Below are positions 28,669-38,341 of a stretch of 64,000 nt of DNA, one piece after another. The notes under the pieces are model-generated. The model saw nothing but the letters and a program-made list of their open reading frames with translations, had not been told where the DNA came from and searched no databases. How positions within the stretch are numbered: position 1 is the first letter of the stretch; every line of letters begins with the position of its first letter. Origin of the DNA: PALSA-693 sp963834725 (GTDB taxonomy: Bacteria > Actinomycetota > Acidimicrobiia > Acidimicrobiales > Palsa-688); contig CAWICN010000001.1 in assembly GCA_963834725.1 (NCBI GenBank), positions 1,612,001 to 1,676,000 of the forward strand. Reading direction: 5' to 3'. A program made the translations under genes and the position numbers.

Positions 28669-29368
28669 GATCGAAGAACTTGCCGTGTCCTACGGCGCAG
28701 TGCAAGCGCTACGGGATGTGTCGATCCAGGCCCGGGCGTCGTCGATCACGGCCGTGCTCGGGGCCAACGGGGCGGGCAAGACCACACTCCTCCGTGCCAT
28801 CACTGGCCTGGTCAGGCCGCATGACGGCCGCGTGGTGTTCGACGGGCAGGATCTCACCAGGCTCGCGGTGGAGGACATCGTCCGGAAAGGGGTCGCTCAC
28901 GTTCCTGAGGGCAGGGGGGTCATCGACCAACTGACTGTGGACGAGAACCTCCGGCTCGGGGGACTCTGGCGTCACAGCCGGGCGGGTAGTCGCAAGACGA
29001 TGTCCGATATCTACGCGCTGTTCCCTCCGCTCGACTCCCGGCGAAAACAGCTCGCCGCCAGCCTCTCGGGGGGGGAGCGGCGGATGCTGTCGATTGGCCG
29101 GGCTCTCATGTCACGGCCGGCGATGCTTGTCCTCGACGAGCCGTCCCTCGGCCTGGCCCCGATCATCACCGCCCAGCTCATGGCCGTCCTCGCCCAGCTG
29201 ACTCGTGACGAGGACCTGACCGTCGTGCTCGTCGAGCAGAATGCTCGCAGCGCGCTCTCCGTCGCCGCGTGGGCGGTCGTGCTCAACCTGGGGCAGGTCG
29301 TCGTCGCCGACCGTGCCGATATCGTCGGCGCCAACGCCGACCTCCGCCACCATTACCTGGGGTTCTGA
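28661..29368 (+). CDS. livF: Branched-chain amino acid-type ABC transporter ATPase (LivF)
   Basis: 235 residues from ATG 28661, with GGAGG upstream inside livG. Walker A GANGAGKTTLLRA, VAHVPEGRGV, signature LSGGERRMLSIGRALM, Walker B MLVLDEPSLGLAP. Forms a heterodimer with LivG on the cytosolic face. Confidence 0.96.
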   Translation: MLEIEELAVSYGAVQALRDVSIQARASSITAVLGANGAGKTTLLRAITGLVRPHDGRVVFDGQDLTRLAVEDIVRKGVAHVPEGRGVIDQLTVDENLRLGGLWRHSRAGSRKTMSDIYALFPPLDSRRKQLAASLSGGERRMLSIGRALMSRPAMLVLDEPSLGLAPIITAQLMAVLAQLTRDEDLTVVLVEQNARSALSVAAWAVVLNLGQVVVADRADIVGANADLRHHYLGF

Positions 29369-29370
29369 GC

Positions 29371-30249
29371 ATGAGCCAGTTCTTCAACCTCTCCCTCAAC
29401 GGGATCACGGAAGGAATGATCTACGCCGCTGTCGCCCTCGGCCTCGTGTTGATCTGGCGTGCGACGCGGGTCCTGAACTTCGCTCAGGGATCGATGGCCA
29501 TGCTGACGACCTTCATCGCCGCGACGTTGCTCGATCGCCAGGTCGGGTACTGGGAGGCCTTCCTCGTCGCCCTTCTATCGGGGTTACTGCTCGGTGTCGT
29601 GGTCGAACGTGTCTTCATGCGTCCGCTGTATGGGCGACCTCCGCTCAACCATGTGATCGTGGGTCTCGGGCTGTTGATTCTCATCGAAGGGGTCGTCGGC
29701 GCCATCTTTGGGGAGAAAGGCCGTGGCTTCCCGGCCGCCTTTTCCCAATCCGGTTTGAGAGTCGGAAAAACGAAGATCTCCTTCTCGCACTTCGATGTTT
29801 TCATCCTGGCCGCCGTTCTGGCCCTCATGGTGCTGATGCTCCTTCTATTCCGCGCCACCGACATCGGTTTGCGGATGCGCGCCTCGGCGTTTGCCGCCGA
29901 GATCGCCAGGCTGTCAGGGGTCCGGGTTGGCCGGCTGCTCACCCTGGGGTGGGCGCTCGCCGCCCTGGCCGGATCGCTGGCCGGTTTGCTGGTCGCACCG
30001 ACCGTGGCGTTCACGCCCAACTTCATGGATCTCATCCTCATCTACGCTTTCACCGCCGCGGTTGTCGGGGGCCTGGACAGCCCGATAGGCGCCCTGGTCG
30101 GCGGCCTGCTGACGGGCCTGGCGCTCTCATACGTGGGCGGCTACCTCGGTGCCAGCCTGCAACCGCTTGGTGCACTCGCCATCCTCATCGTGGTGCTCGT
30201 GATCCGTCCCGAGGGAGTCTTTTCCCGGGCCCCAGCCAGACAGGTATGA
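29371..30249 (+). CDS. livH: Branched-chain amino acid-type ABC permease (LivH)
   Basis: 292 residues from ATG 29371, two bases after livF. Eight or so hydrophobic segments, with NGITEGMIYAAVALGLVL at the start, ATRVLNFAQGSMAML, the EAA-like AFTAAVVGGLDSPIGALVGGL loop and RPEGVF near the end, all typical LivH features. The stop overlaps livM (ATGA). Confidence 0.96.
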   Translation: MSQFFNLSLNGITEGMIYAAVALGLVLIWRATRVLNFAQGSMAMLTTFIAATLLDRQVGYWEAFLVALLSGLLLGVVVERVFMRPLYGRPPLNHVIVGLGLLILIEGVVGAIFGEKGRGFPAAFSQSGLRVGKTKISFSHFDVFILAAVLALMVLMLLLFRATDIGLRMRASAFAAEIARLSGVRVGRLLTLGWALAALAGSLAGLLVAPTVAFTPNFMDLILIYAFTAAVVGGLDSPIGALVGGLLTGLALSYVGGYLGASLQPLGALAILIVVLVIRPEGVFSRAPARQV

Positions 30250-31370
30250 GCCGCAACATGGGGACGCCGTTGCGCCTGCCGCGACAGCACTTGCTCCGCC
30301 ACCTCGTCCTCGCCGTAATCGCCGGGGTCGGGTTCTGGCTGCTTACAATCAGTGTCAGCCCGTTCCACGACTTCCAGATCGGCGAAATCGCACTGTACGC
30401 AATGGCGGTCGCGGGCCTGAGCGTGCTTACGGGTGTCAACGGCCAGATCTCGATTGGCAACGGCGCCTTCATGGCCGTGGGCGCCTACACCTTTGCCTGG
30501 TTGCAGCAGCACGAGTCCCTGCCGCTCGCCGTCCTGCTGCTCGCCGCGGTCGCAGCCGCGTCCGTCCTCGGCCTGATCGTCGGGATGCCGGCCACGCGCC
30601 TCAGAGGTCCCTACCTGGCGGGAATGACGCTGGTCCTGGCCCTTGGCCTGCCCCAGTTAGGGGACAAGTACAGCGGGATCTTTGGCGGGGACCAGGGTGT
30701 TCCAACCAACCCGCTCACGCCTCCGGGGAGCATCGACCCCCAGCGGTGGCTGGGGTGGATCCAGATTCTTACCGCCATCATTGCGTTCGTTCTCCTTGCC
30801 AACCTCTTGCAGAGCCGCTTCGGTCGCTCCATGCGGGCCGTGCGGGACAACGAGATCGCCGCTTCCCTGGCCGGCATCCACGTCGGGCGGACGAAGGTCT
30901 TGACGTTCGTTGTAAGCGCGGCATACGCCGGGCTCGCTGGCGCGTTCCTCGCTCTATCGACCGGGATCGCAATTCCCGGGGAGTTCTCCCTGACGCTGTC
31001 GATCTATCTCCTGGCCGCGATGGTGCTGGGCGGTGCCGGCACCCTGGTCGGCGCATGGTGGGGCGCCATCGCGGTCGTCTACCTGCCCGAGTGGTCTACG
31101 TCGCTCTCGAGCAGCCTCAGGTTCAGCAGCGCGGTCAGCGCCAACCTAGCGCTCGTGATCTACGGGCTGGTGCTGATCGTCGTCATGACGTTGGCCCCGA
31201 CCGGGATCCAAGGGGGGGTGCGCTGGCTTGGCCAGCGGGCCCTGGCGCTCATAAACACCCGGCTACAGCCGACGAGCCCGGGCAGCCGGGGAAAGGTCGG
31301 AGGTCTTCCAAATCCTTATACCAACGAGCAAAACCTAACCACGAGCGAAAGTGAGAGGACACTGCCATGA
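30246..31370 (+). CDS. livM: Branched-chain amino acid-type ABC permease (LivM)
   Basis: 374 residues from ATG 30246 overlapping the livH stop. Hydrophobic helices with GLSVLTGVNGQISIGNGAFMAVGAY, RLRGPYLAGMTLVLALGL, GRSMRAVRDNEIAASLAGI and LGGAGTLVGAWWGA, the standard LivM sequence blocks. The Ser/Arg-rich tail is cytosolic. Its stop overlaps the binding-protein ATG. Confidence 0.96.
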   Translation: MSRNMGTPLRLPRQHLLRHLVLAVIAGVGFWLLTISVSPFHDFQIGEIALYAMAVAGLSVLTGVNGQISIGNGAFMAVGAYTFAWLQQHESLPLAVLLLAAVAAASVLGLIVGMPATRLRGPYLAGMTLVLALGLPQLGDKYSGIFGGDQGVPTNPLTPPGSIDPQRWLGWIQILTAIIAFVLLANLLQSRFGRSMRAVRDNEIAASLAGIHVGRTKVLTFVVSAAYAGLAGAFLALSTGIAIPGEFSLTLSIYLLAAMVLGGAGTLVGAWWGAIAVVYLPEWSTSLSSSLRFSSAVSANLALVIYGLVLIVVMTLAPTGIQGGVRWLGQRALALINTRLQPTSPGSRGKVGGLPNPYTNEQNLTTSESERTLP

Positions 31371-32734
31371 ACAAACCCTTGTCCTGGTCCCGACGACACA
31401 TGGCGGCTGTGCCGCTTGTCCTGGCGCTTGCCCTGATCGTCACGGCGTGCGGGAGCAGCTCGGCCAAGGGCTCGAGCTCCCCCACGACCGGCGCTTCGGG
31501 CAGCTCAGGCGCTTCCAAAAACTCGGGCGCATCGGCGCCCGGGGTGACTGCCAGCTCGATCACGATTGGCGCAACCGCGATCCTAACCGGCCCCGCAGCG
31601 CCGGGCTACAGCGAGATCGCGCCCGCAACCAACGCGGTCTTCAAGTGGGCCAACGCCCACGGCGGTGTATATGGTCGCCAGGTCCACTACATTTACGTGG
31701 ACGACGGGTATAACCCGGCGAACACAGCCGTCAAGACCCGCGAGCTGGTCCTCCAGGACCACATCCTCGCCTCCATGGGAGGCATCGGCACGCCCACCCA
31801 AAGCGCCGTTCAGGGCTTTCTCAATACCGAGAAGGTGCCGCAGCTGTTCATCGAGTCCGGATGCGTGTGCTGGAACAACCCCAAGTATCCGTACAGCTTC
31901 GGATGGCAGCCCAACTACACCGTCGAGGGTAAGATCCTGGGCACCTACATCAAGGATCACTTCCCGGGTGAGAAGGTCGGGGAGCTGTACCAGAACGATG
32001 ACTTCGGCCAAGGTTTCGTCGCCGGCGTGAACCAGGAGGTGCCATCTTCGGACGTGGTCAGCCGGCAGACCTATGACCCCCTCACCCTTTCGGGTCCCCT
32101 GAGCAACCAGGTGGCCGCGCTGAAGGCAGCAGGGGCCCAGGTGGTAGCGCTGGCAACCATTCCCGCCGCCACGGCGCTGACGCTGATACCGGCCGCCTCG
32201 ATTGGATACAGCCCGCAATGGGTGGCCTCCAGTGTCGGTACTGACCCACCGACAGTGATCCCGCTGCTGTCGTCGTACTCCAAGGGCGCCGCAGGCGCTT
32301 CGCTGCTCAAAAACCTGATTACCAATGCCTACATCCCGCCCGAGGCGGACGCGAGCAATGCGTGGGTCCAGGTGACCAAGAAGCTGCTGAGGGACTACGA
32401 CCCCGGTGCGCCATTCGACGGCAACACCGAGGTCGGCGTGGCCATCGGTTTCACCATGCTGCAGGCGCTGCAGAAGGCCGGGCCCGACCTGACCCGCCAG
32501 TCGCTGATCAACGCGGTCGAGAACGACGGGAGCTCGTTCGTCACACCGGGCCTGGTGCCTCTGAATTACTCGAAGAGCGACCACTACGGATACTCCGGCA
32601 GCGAGGTGGTGAAGTACCAGAACGGCGCCTTCACACCCGTGAGCCCGATATACGTGACGACCAATAACGGTCCGGTGACCACCTACCGCGGCAGTCCGAG
32701 CCCGCCCCCGGCCAACCTGGTCGCCAGCGCGTGA
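31367..32734 (+). CDS. livK: ABC transporter substrate-binding lipoprotein (LivK-type)
   Basis: 455 residues. The signal peptide ends in a lipobox LIVTAC (Cys28), followed by a Ser/Gly-rich linker. The periplasmic-binding fold type 1 begins SSITIGATAILTGPAAPGYS and includes VYGRQVHYIYVDDGYNP, GIGTPTQSAVQGFLN and GEKVGELYQNDDFGQGF. CVCWNNPKYPYSFGWQPNY contains a Cys pair. The ligand cannot be named; this subclass also binds amides, urea or aromatic acids. Starts with ATGA overlap after livM and ends just before a strong hairpin. Confidence 0.93.
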   Translation: MNKPLSWSRRHMAAVPLVLALALIVTACGSSSAKGSSSPTTGASGSSGASKNSGASAPGVTASSITIGATAILTGPAAPGYSEIAPATNAVFKWANAHGGVYGRQVHYIYVDDGYNPANTAVKTRELVLQDHILASMGGIGTPTQSAVQGFLNTEKVPQLFIESGCVCWNNPKYPYSFGWQPNYTVEGKILGTYIKDHFPGEKVGELYQNDDFGQGFVAGVNQEVPSSDVVSRQTYDPLTLSGPLSNQVAALKAAGAQVVALATIPAATALTLIPAASIGYSPQWVASSVGTDPPTVIPLLSSYSKGAAGASLLKNLITNAYIPPEADASNAWVQVTKKLLRDYDPGAPFDGNTEVGVAIGFTMLQALQKAGPDLTRQSLINAVENDGSSFVTPGLVPLNYSKSDHYGYSGSEVVKYQNGAFTPVSPIYVTTNNGPVTTYRGSPSPPPANLVASA

Positions 32735-32739
32735 CGTCC

Positions 32740-32774
32740 GGCGGGGAGGCGGCGTCCCCCGCCGCCTCCCCGCC
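32740..32774 (+). terminator. Perfect hairpin ending the liv operon
   Basis: 14-bp perfect stem GGCGGGGAGGCGGC / GCCGCCTCCCCGCC with a seven-base loop, starting five bases after the livK stop. There is no U-tract, as is common in high-GC actinobacteria. Confidence 0.8.
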
Positions 32775-32866
32775 GTGGATTGACGCTCGGAGATCAAGTT
32801 CGCCAAGGCGGCCCGTCTCCTGGGCCCGGGCGGCTGACTAGCCCCGTATTCCGCACTCTAATTTGC

Positions 32867-34104
32867 TCAGGCTCCGCCCTGGGGAGGCAGAATTGATGGG
32901 ACGTCGAGGGCGTTGAGGATGGCGGTTTGGGCGGGGGTGAGGGGGTCGGGGATGTGCTGGATTCCTTGAGGGGTACGGCTTCGCTGGTAGCCGAGTCCGT
33001 TGAAGGCCTTGAAGATGTTTTCGGCAGTGGGGCGAGCGGCTCGGCCTTCGGGCAGGAGTGCGGGGATGGTGCGGGCGGGGGCGATGGTGGTGCGGACTTG
33101 GGTCTCGATGAGCCCGTAGACCAGCAGGGCGATGGAGCAGATCTGGACCAAGGCGGCGGCGCGGCGGTTGGATTTCAAGAACACGGGGCGGACGGCGATG
33201 GGTCCTTTGAGGAAATGGTGGGCTCGTTCGGACTGAGCCTGGTCTTTGTAGAGGGCCAGGAGCCGGTCGGCCGAGCAGCGTCGGGCGGTCATGTTGGTGA
33301 CCAGGGCGTACAGCCCGTCACGTTTTTGGACGGCGGCGAGGGCCGCGTGGTCGCGCCACCAGCTGAGACGGACGGTGCCGTCGGCGTCGGTGTGCACCTG
33401 GGTGCGCAGAAGTTGGCCGACCCGGCCGGCGGCCACGGCCTGGGCTACCCGGCGCTCGACGCCCTCGGGGTTCTGGCGGGGCCGGCTGTCCAGGCCCCGG
33501 CGGATGCGGGCCAGGGCGGTCTCGGCGCGCTCGAGCAGTCGGGTGCGGCTGGCCCGGGCCGCGTCGGCCTCCTCGGATCCGTATAGGTAGAGGACTCGGA
33601 ACCGCCGGGAGGTTTTGTCTTTGCCGGTGATCTCGATGCTGTCTTCGGCGCCCCGGAAGGTCGGTCGCCGGTTTTTCGGGAGCCGACGAGAACGTGCAGA
33701 TACATAGGACAGCGGCCGCCAGGCCCCGGCGGGCAGACCCAGAGCGGCATGCTCGTAGTCGAAGCTGCGGGGCAGACGGGACACAAAACTCATACCGGCC
33801 GCGTCGGCGGCGGATAGGTTGTCCTTGCTGACCAGGGCCGAGTCGGCCACCAGTAACAGCCGGCGGGGGGCGGCGAAGCTGCGCTGCCGTTCCAGCAGGG
33901 TGTGCGTCTCGGCCCCTCGTGACGGGAGCCGTCCGCGACGCGCCCGTAGAGGGCGATGCCGGTAGCGGTGGTGGCGTGGGCCACCTTGAGCTGGCGGCGG
34001 TGACCGCGCCGATCGGAGGAGTGCCCGAAACCGACCTGGGGGGCGTCGTTGTCCTGGTCGGCGTAGGCACCACAAAACGCCACCGAGGTGAAATCCCAGC
34101 CCAT
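32867..34104 (-). mobile_element. IS1634-family (IS4-type) transposase remnant
   Basis: The readable part starts GWDFTSVAFCGAYAD, continues VGFGHSSDRRGHRRQLKVAHATT, LLLVADSALVSKDNLSAADAAG, then ITGKDKTSRRFRVLYLY, ALVTNMTARRCSADRLLALYKDQAQSERAHHFLKGP (the YREK-type region with the catalytic Glu) and QICSIALLVYGLIE. About 150 N-terminal residues are missing, since the sequence starts at 34104. One G missing in a C4 run at 33913-33916 causes a frameshift. Terminal repeats were not found. The copy is non-functional. Confidence 0.85.
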
Positions 34105-34325
34105 CCCGAGCGCTGAAGAGCGGGCGGCCCCAGCGTCGCGGAGTGTTACAAGCCGAACGCCATATCGAGAAGGCCCAGGGACCGAGCGCTGGTGGTACGC
34201 CAGAATCCCAATCGGCGTTCACAGCCAGTCCGGCTCACCGAGCCCACCCGAACCTTGTCCCGCGCTTGACGGGCCGCCCGTCGTACGCTTGCACGGCGTG
34301 ATGATGTCCCGACTCGCAGGGCTCC

Positions 34326-35255
34326 TTGGCTGATCGGGTCGTCGCTTCGCGGCGATGGGCCGTCGCCGTGCTCAGCGCACTGGCACTCGTTGCATGCTCC
34401 AGCTCAGGAGGTCATCGTGCCGCGCCTTCTCCGGCTACCTTCCCGACCAAAAGCGCCACGGCCACCACGCCGACTACGACGCTAGGCACGACACCGGCCA
34501 CAACGCTGCAGACGACAACGCCCACGACGTCGGCGAACGCCCCTCTCCCCCTGCCACCAGCTCTCGTTGGCAGGCAGTGGAGCAGCCTCCCCACGAGCCA
34601 GCCCGAGGTGGCGCTCACCTTCGATTGCGGCGCGAACGACGCCGGTATCCCGAAGATACTCGCCGCGCTCGAGTCCAGCGGCGCCGTGGCGACCTTCACG
34701 ATGACCGGTGTGTTCGTGCAGACCTACCCTCGAGTCGCCAAAGAGATCGCCGCCCTGGGCTATGACATCGCGGACCACACCTACAGCCACATGAATATGA
34801 CCCACCTGTCCTTGGCCGAAGCGCAGGCAGAAGTAACCGAGGGCGCCCAAGCCATCCAGGCGGTCACCGGGCGAAATCCCCAGCCCATCTTCCGATTCCC
34901 CTACGGCGCCTGGAACGCCCAACTCGTCCAAATGATCAACAAACTCGGCTATGGGGACTTCTCTTGGACCGTCGACACCCTGGGCTGGGAGGGGACCACC
35001 CCGACGTCCACGAGTACTGGCGGCCGGACCGTCCAAAGTGTCGACGCCAGGGCACTCGTCGCCCTGACCGCCGGCGAGATCATCCTGATGCACTGCGGTT
35101 CCGCCCCTGACGGAACCACCCTCGACGCCAACGCGCTGCCCCTCATCATCCAACAAATCAGGGCCAAGGGCTACCGCTTCGTCACCCTTCATGAATTCCT
35201 CCACAGCCTGGGCTCATCGACGCCAAGCGGGTCTTCCACCAAGTACACGTCCTGA
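34326..35255 (+). CDS. Polysaccharide deacetylase (NodB domain) lipoprotein
   Basis: 309 residues from a TTG at 34326, the only start that keeps the signal peptide. Lipobox LALVAC (Cys24), a Thr-rich linker to about residue 75, then the NodB domain: VALTFDCGAND (motif 1, with Cys where a second Asp is more usual), HTYSHMNMTH (metal His pair), FRFPYGAWN, WTVDTLGWEG and EIILMHCG. It probably removes acetyl groups from peptidoglycan or another N-acetylated glycan at the cell surface. The changed motif 1 residue could affect metal binding. Confidence 0.88.
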   Translation: MADRVVASRRWAVAVLSALALVACSSSGGHRAAPSPATFPTKSATATTPTTTLGTTPATTLQTTTPTTSANAPLPLPPALVGRQWSSLPTSQPEVALTFDCGANDAGIPKILAALESSGAVATFTMTGVFVQTYPRVAKEIAALGYDIADHTYSHMNMTHLSLAEAQAEVTEGAQAIQAVTGRNPQPIFRFPYGAWNAQLVQMINKLGYGDFSWTVDTLGWEGTTPTSTSTGGRTVQSVDARALVALTAGEIILMHCGSAPDGTTLDANALPLIIQQIRAKGYRFVTLHEFLHSLGSSTPSGSSTKYTS

Positions 35256-35399
35256 GCCACAAGGGCTCGATCGCCTCTGCCGCAGGGTTGGCCGACCGCC
35301 GGTAGCTCCTCGTGAGAGCGAGAGTTCTGCTAACCGGACTGCACCTCGAAGCCCACTCGCCTCCCCGACCGCTGAGCTCGAGCTTTGGCGCTTTGCTCT

Positions 35400-35579
35400 C
35401 GAGATCGACCTCAGCCGGATCACCTGATGACGCAGCCATTCCGTCGCCGCTCCTGGGCCGGGCCCTATCTCCAGCATCGACTCGCCCAGATCGATATGGA
35501 CGGTCATGTAGGCAACCACCTCGTCTCGTATGTGCTCGGACCACTCGTGGGTGGCGCATACTGAGTGGTTGTCGTTCAC
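35400..35579 (-). pseudogene. N-terminal fragment of a SAM-dependent methyltransferase
   Basis: GTG 35579 begins NDNHSVCATHEWSEHIRDEVV and reaches the SAM motif MLEIGPGPGAATEWL, as in small class I methyltransferases often paired with AraC-type regulators. After about 60 residues the sequence falls into other frames (AEVDLESKAPKLEL) and the remainder of the domain is missing. It is divergent from the AraC gene with 54 bases between them, the usual arrangement, so the regulator may have lost its target. Confidence 0.7.
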
Positions 35580-35633
35580 TGGTCTAACCGTATAAGAGGC
35601 AAGCCCGCGGCGTAAGGCCGTATCTGCCATTCG

Positions 35634-36452
35634 ATGTCGCAGGACGGACAAAGCCGACTCGAAAGCCTGCCAGAGTCACAAGCGCTGGTGGTGGTGAGCT
35701 TCCCAATGCCCCGCGGCTTCGTCTTCGACTGGCACAGCCACCCCGACCACCAACTGGCCTGGGCGCCGGCGGGGGTGCTCATGGTGAGGACCGACGCAAC
35801 CGCCTGGGTCTTGCCGCCAACCCGGGCTCTGTGGATCCCAGCAGGAGTCCGCCATGAGACGCTTTCCACCTGTTCAGCCACGATGCAGGCCGCTTACCTT
35901 CGGCCCCATTTGTGCCCCATCACCTGGACCGACTGCACACCGGTGGCGGCCAGTCCGCTACCGGGCGAGCTGATCGGCTACCTGGCCGATCCCGACCTCC
36001 ACAAAGCGGCCAGGGCCCGAGGCGAGGCCGTCGCCATCGATCTGCTCCGACCGGTCAACATGGCAACCATCGACGTTCCCATGCCCGGCGAGGCCCGAGC
36101 GCGAGATGTGGCCGAGGCGTTGCTGAACTCGCCCGATGACAACCGAACGCTCGGCGAGTGGGGACACCAAGTCGGTGCCAGCGAGCGCACGCTCGCTCGA
36201 TCCTTCCTGGCCGACACCGGACTGCCATTCGGACGATGGCGGGCCGTGCTCCGGCTGAGCGCCGCTCTAGTGGATCTCGCCGCTGGCGCTCCCGTGAGCG
36301 CTGCCGCCCGCGCTGTCGGCTACGAATCCAGCAGCGCGTTTATCGCCGCATTCCGGCGGGAGACCGGGGTCACTCCAGCTGTGTATTTCGGCGCCACCCC
36401 GACATCTCATATGCCCTTCTCCAACCAGCCCGACAGGCTTGGCAGCCCATGA
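35634..36452 (+). CDS. AraC-family transcriptional regulator with cupin sensor domain
   Basis: 272 residues. N-terminal cupin: FDWHSHPDHQLAWAPAGVLMV, with WVLPPTRALWIPAGVRHE. The C-terminal double HTH runs from about residue 170: GEWGHQVGASERTLARSFLADTGLPFGRWRAVLRL then AARAVGYESSSAFIAAFRRETGVTPAVYF. Members of this group typically regulate a divergent gene; here only a methyltransferase fragment remains. Confidence 0.93.
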   Translation: MSQDGQSRLESLPESQALVVVSFPMPRGFVFDWHSHPDHQLAWAPAGVLMVRTDATAWVLPPTRALWIPAGVRHETLSTCSATMQAAYLRPHLCPITWTDCTPVAASPLPGELIGYLADPDLHKAARARGEAVAIDLLRPVNMATIDVPMPGEARARDVAEALLNSPDDNRTLGEWGHQVGASERTLARSFLADTGLPFGRWRAVLRLSAALVDLAAGAPVSAAARAVGYESSSAFIAAFRRETGVTPAVYFGATPTSHMPFSNQPDRLGSP

Positions 36453-36665
36453 AACACCAACCTCTTTGGTCCCATCCCCAATTCGCCGCGCTGGGTGCGG
36501 CAACTCCAGCAAGCACGTCGGTCGGGCATAAGCGCCTCCAGGCTGGTGTCATGCCAGACCTTCGACCGCCGTCCCCTCCGTGGTTATGGGATGACGCATC
36601 ATGGGCGAGGCCGGGGTTCCGTGGCCGATTCGCTGTGGATGCAAAGAAACTTGGCTTGCGCCGGT

Positions 36666-37751
36666 TTAGATCGGGAGGCGTCGTCGTAGCCAGTCGGCCA
36701 TGAACGGATCGACGATCGCCAGCCGGTCTTGCCGCAGGGCCAGGTCCCCGCGGTCCAGCAGCACCTGGCGGGCGTGGCCCGCCGCCCCGGCGGACAGGTC
36801 GAGCAGGTCCGCTTCGGAGCCGTAGAGGCCTCCACCGTGGGCAACCGCTCGCAGCACGGCCCGCTCGCCGCGCTCGTAGCCGGCCAGGATCCTCTCCATT
36901 GGCTCGTCCAGTGCGGCCCGGACCTCGCCCAGGGCGGTCCCGAAACGGGCCTGATCGCAGGATTCGCTGGGTGCGGTGGCGCGCCAGCAGGCATCGGCCA
37001 GCTGCATGGCCCGCTGTGGGTGACCGCCGGTGAACTCGGCTACGGCGCTGCCCGCCACCCCCGCGCTTCGCCTTGTCGCGGCGAACCCGTCGGCGATGAT
37101 TCCTGCCAGCGCGCCGAACTCGAGTGGAGGTGTCTCGACCAGGTCGGCCTGCCCGAAGAAGGGCTGGGCCCGTTCGGTGAACATAGCCCGCATCATCGAG
37201 GGGTGCGACCCTGCGAAAACTATGCCCAGCTCCCGGTAGTGGTGCTGCAGGGCAGTGCGCAGAGCTCCAGCTGCCCCCTCTACGCCGGCCAAGGAGGAGA
37301 ATTCATCGAGGACGAGTAGTGTCGGGCTGCGAAGCGCCGCTTCGACCAGCACGTTGAGCAGGAGCGAGAAGCTGGCGGCCGGGTCGGGCCGGGCCCTCGG
37401 CGGCCGGGATAGCTCTACCTTCACGACTCCCAGGTGGAGCGACACAGCTGCGGCCATCTGTCCAGCGACGGTGGCGAACGGTTCTGGGGTGGAGGCCAGC
37501 GCGGTGTCGAAGCGGATGGCCACATCGGCGATCGAGGCGACCTCGAAGAGGTCGACCCATACGGCCGACAGCTCCGAGCACCGGGCTGCGACTTCTCGCA
37601 GCAGGCTGGTTTTACCGTAGCGACGGGGGCCGAGGATGGCGGTCACCCGTCGAGTGGTAACTCGCTCGACGAGATCGCCGATCAGGGCGTCGCGACCGTG
37701 CACCTGGCCTGGCTCCAGTGGGCCCTGGTAGGGGAACGGCGACACCTCCAC
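36666..37751 (-). CDS. P-loop ATPase of the archaeal-ATPase-like (STAND/MNS) group
   Basis: 361 residues from GTG 37751. Walker A is LGPRRYGKTSLL (Lys47) and Walker B TLLVLDEFSSL; HPSMMRAMFTERAQPFFGQAD and LVETPPLEFGAL follow, then a winged-helix-like C-terminus (LLDLSAGAAGHARQVLLDRGDLALRQDRLAIVDPFMADWLRRRL). This layout matches the family of stand-alone AAA ATPases common in archaea and actinobacteria, whose role is unclear (mobile-element or defence functions have been suggested). It is isolated among accessory genes. Confidence 0.85.
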   Translation of the reverse strand: MEVSPFPYQGPLEPGQVHGRDALIGDLVERVTTRRVTAILGPRRYGKTSLLREVAARCSELSAVWVDLFEVASIADVAIRFDTALASTPEPFATVAGQMAAAVSLHLGVVKVELSRPPRARPDPAASFSLLLNVLVEAALRSPTLLVLDEFSSLAGVEGAAGALRTALQHHYRELGIVFAGSHPSMMRAMFTERAQPFFGQADLVETPPLEFGALAGIIADGFAATRRSAGVAGSAVAEFTGGHPQRAMQLADACWRATAPSESCDQARFGTALGEVRAALDEPMERILAGYERGERAVLRAVAHGGGLYGSEADLLDLSAGAAGHARQVLLDRGDLALRQDRLAIVDPFMADWLRRRLPI

Positions 37752-37907
37752 CTCGCCAACATATCACCTTGTCCTATGTAAAACAGGGGACTTTAACCCT
37801 GTCCATCAGGGGAATGCCGGCGAGTAGGGAACTCTCGACATCTTGCCGCTCTCGGGGGTGCGGACGGCGTTTTCCCGCAGTGCGCTGCCAGCCTGGCTGT
37901 TGATGGG

Positions 37908-38341
37908 TCAAGCGAGGACAGAGCCTCCGGCGACGTCGAGGGTGATGCCGCTGACCCAGCCGGCGCGGTCAGAGGCGAGGTAGAGGGCGGCGTGGGCGAC
38001 ATCGTCTGGTGTGCCGAGCCGTTGGATGGGATGGGTGACGCGGAGCTGTTCTTTGACGTTGTCGGGGATCTGTTCGTGGTTGCGTTCGGTGAGGATGGTT
38101 TCGGGGGCGATGCAGTTGACGCGCACACTTCGATCTGCTCGGCGTCATTGAGATCGCACAGCGCTGAGAGTGTCCGACCTCCTCGGCGTTGAATCCGGTC
38201 GGTGACCGTGGCGACGGCGTTCGCGTCTCGCCCGTGGACGACCACGGTTGCCCCGTGGTCCGCGAACAGATGGGCGATGGCGGCGCCGATGCCGCGCGAG
38301 CTGCCCGTGACCAGAGCGACCCGGCCGTCGAGCTCAGCCAT
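37908..38341 (-). pseudogene. Short-chain dehydrogenase with the catalytic core deleted
   Basis: The N-terminal part MAELDGRVALVTGSSRGIGAAI (NAD(P) motif TGxxxGIG) runs to CDLNDAEQIEV. The next readable part is VNCIAPETILTERNHEQIP to the end WVSGITLDVAGGSVLA in another frame. About 90 residues holding the catalytic Ser and Tyr-x-x-x-Lys are missing, so it cannot be active. It is the last gene of the MarR-controlled operon; its ATG overlaps the VOC stop. Confidence 0.88.

Noticed and set aside
31583..32806. 407-codon reverse open frame
   Set aside because: Antisense to the LivK-type binding protein with its clear lipobox and fold.
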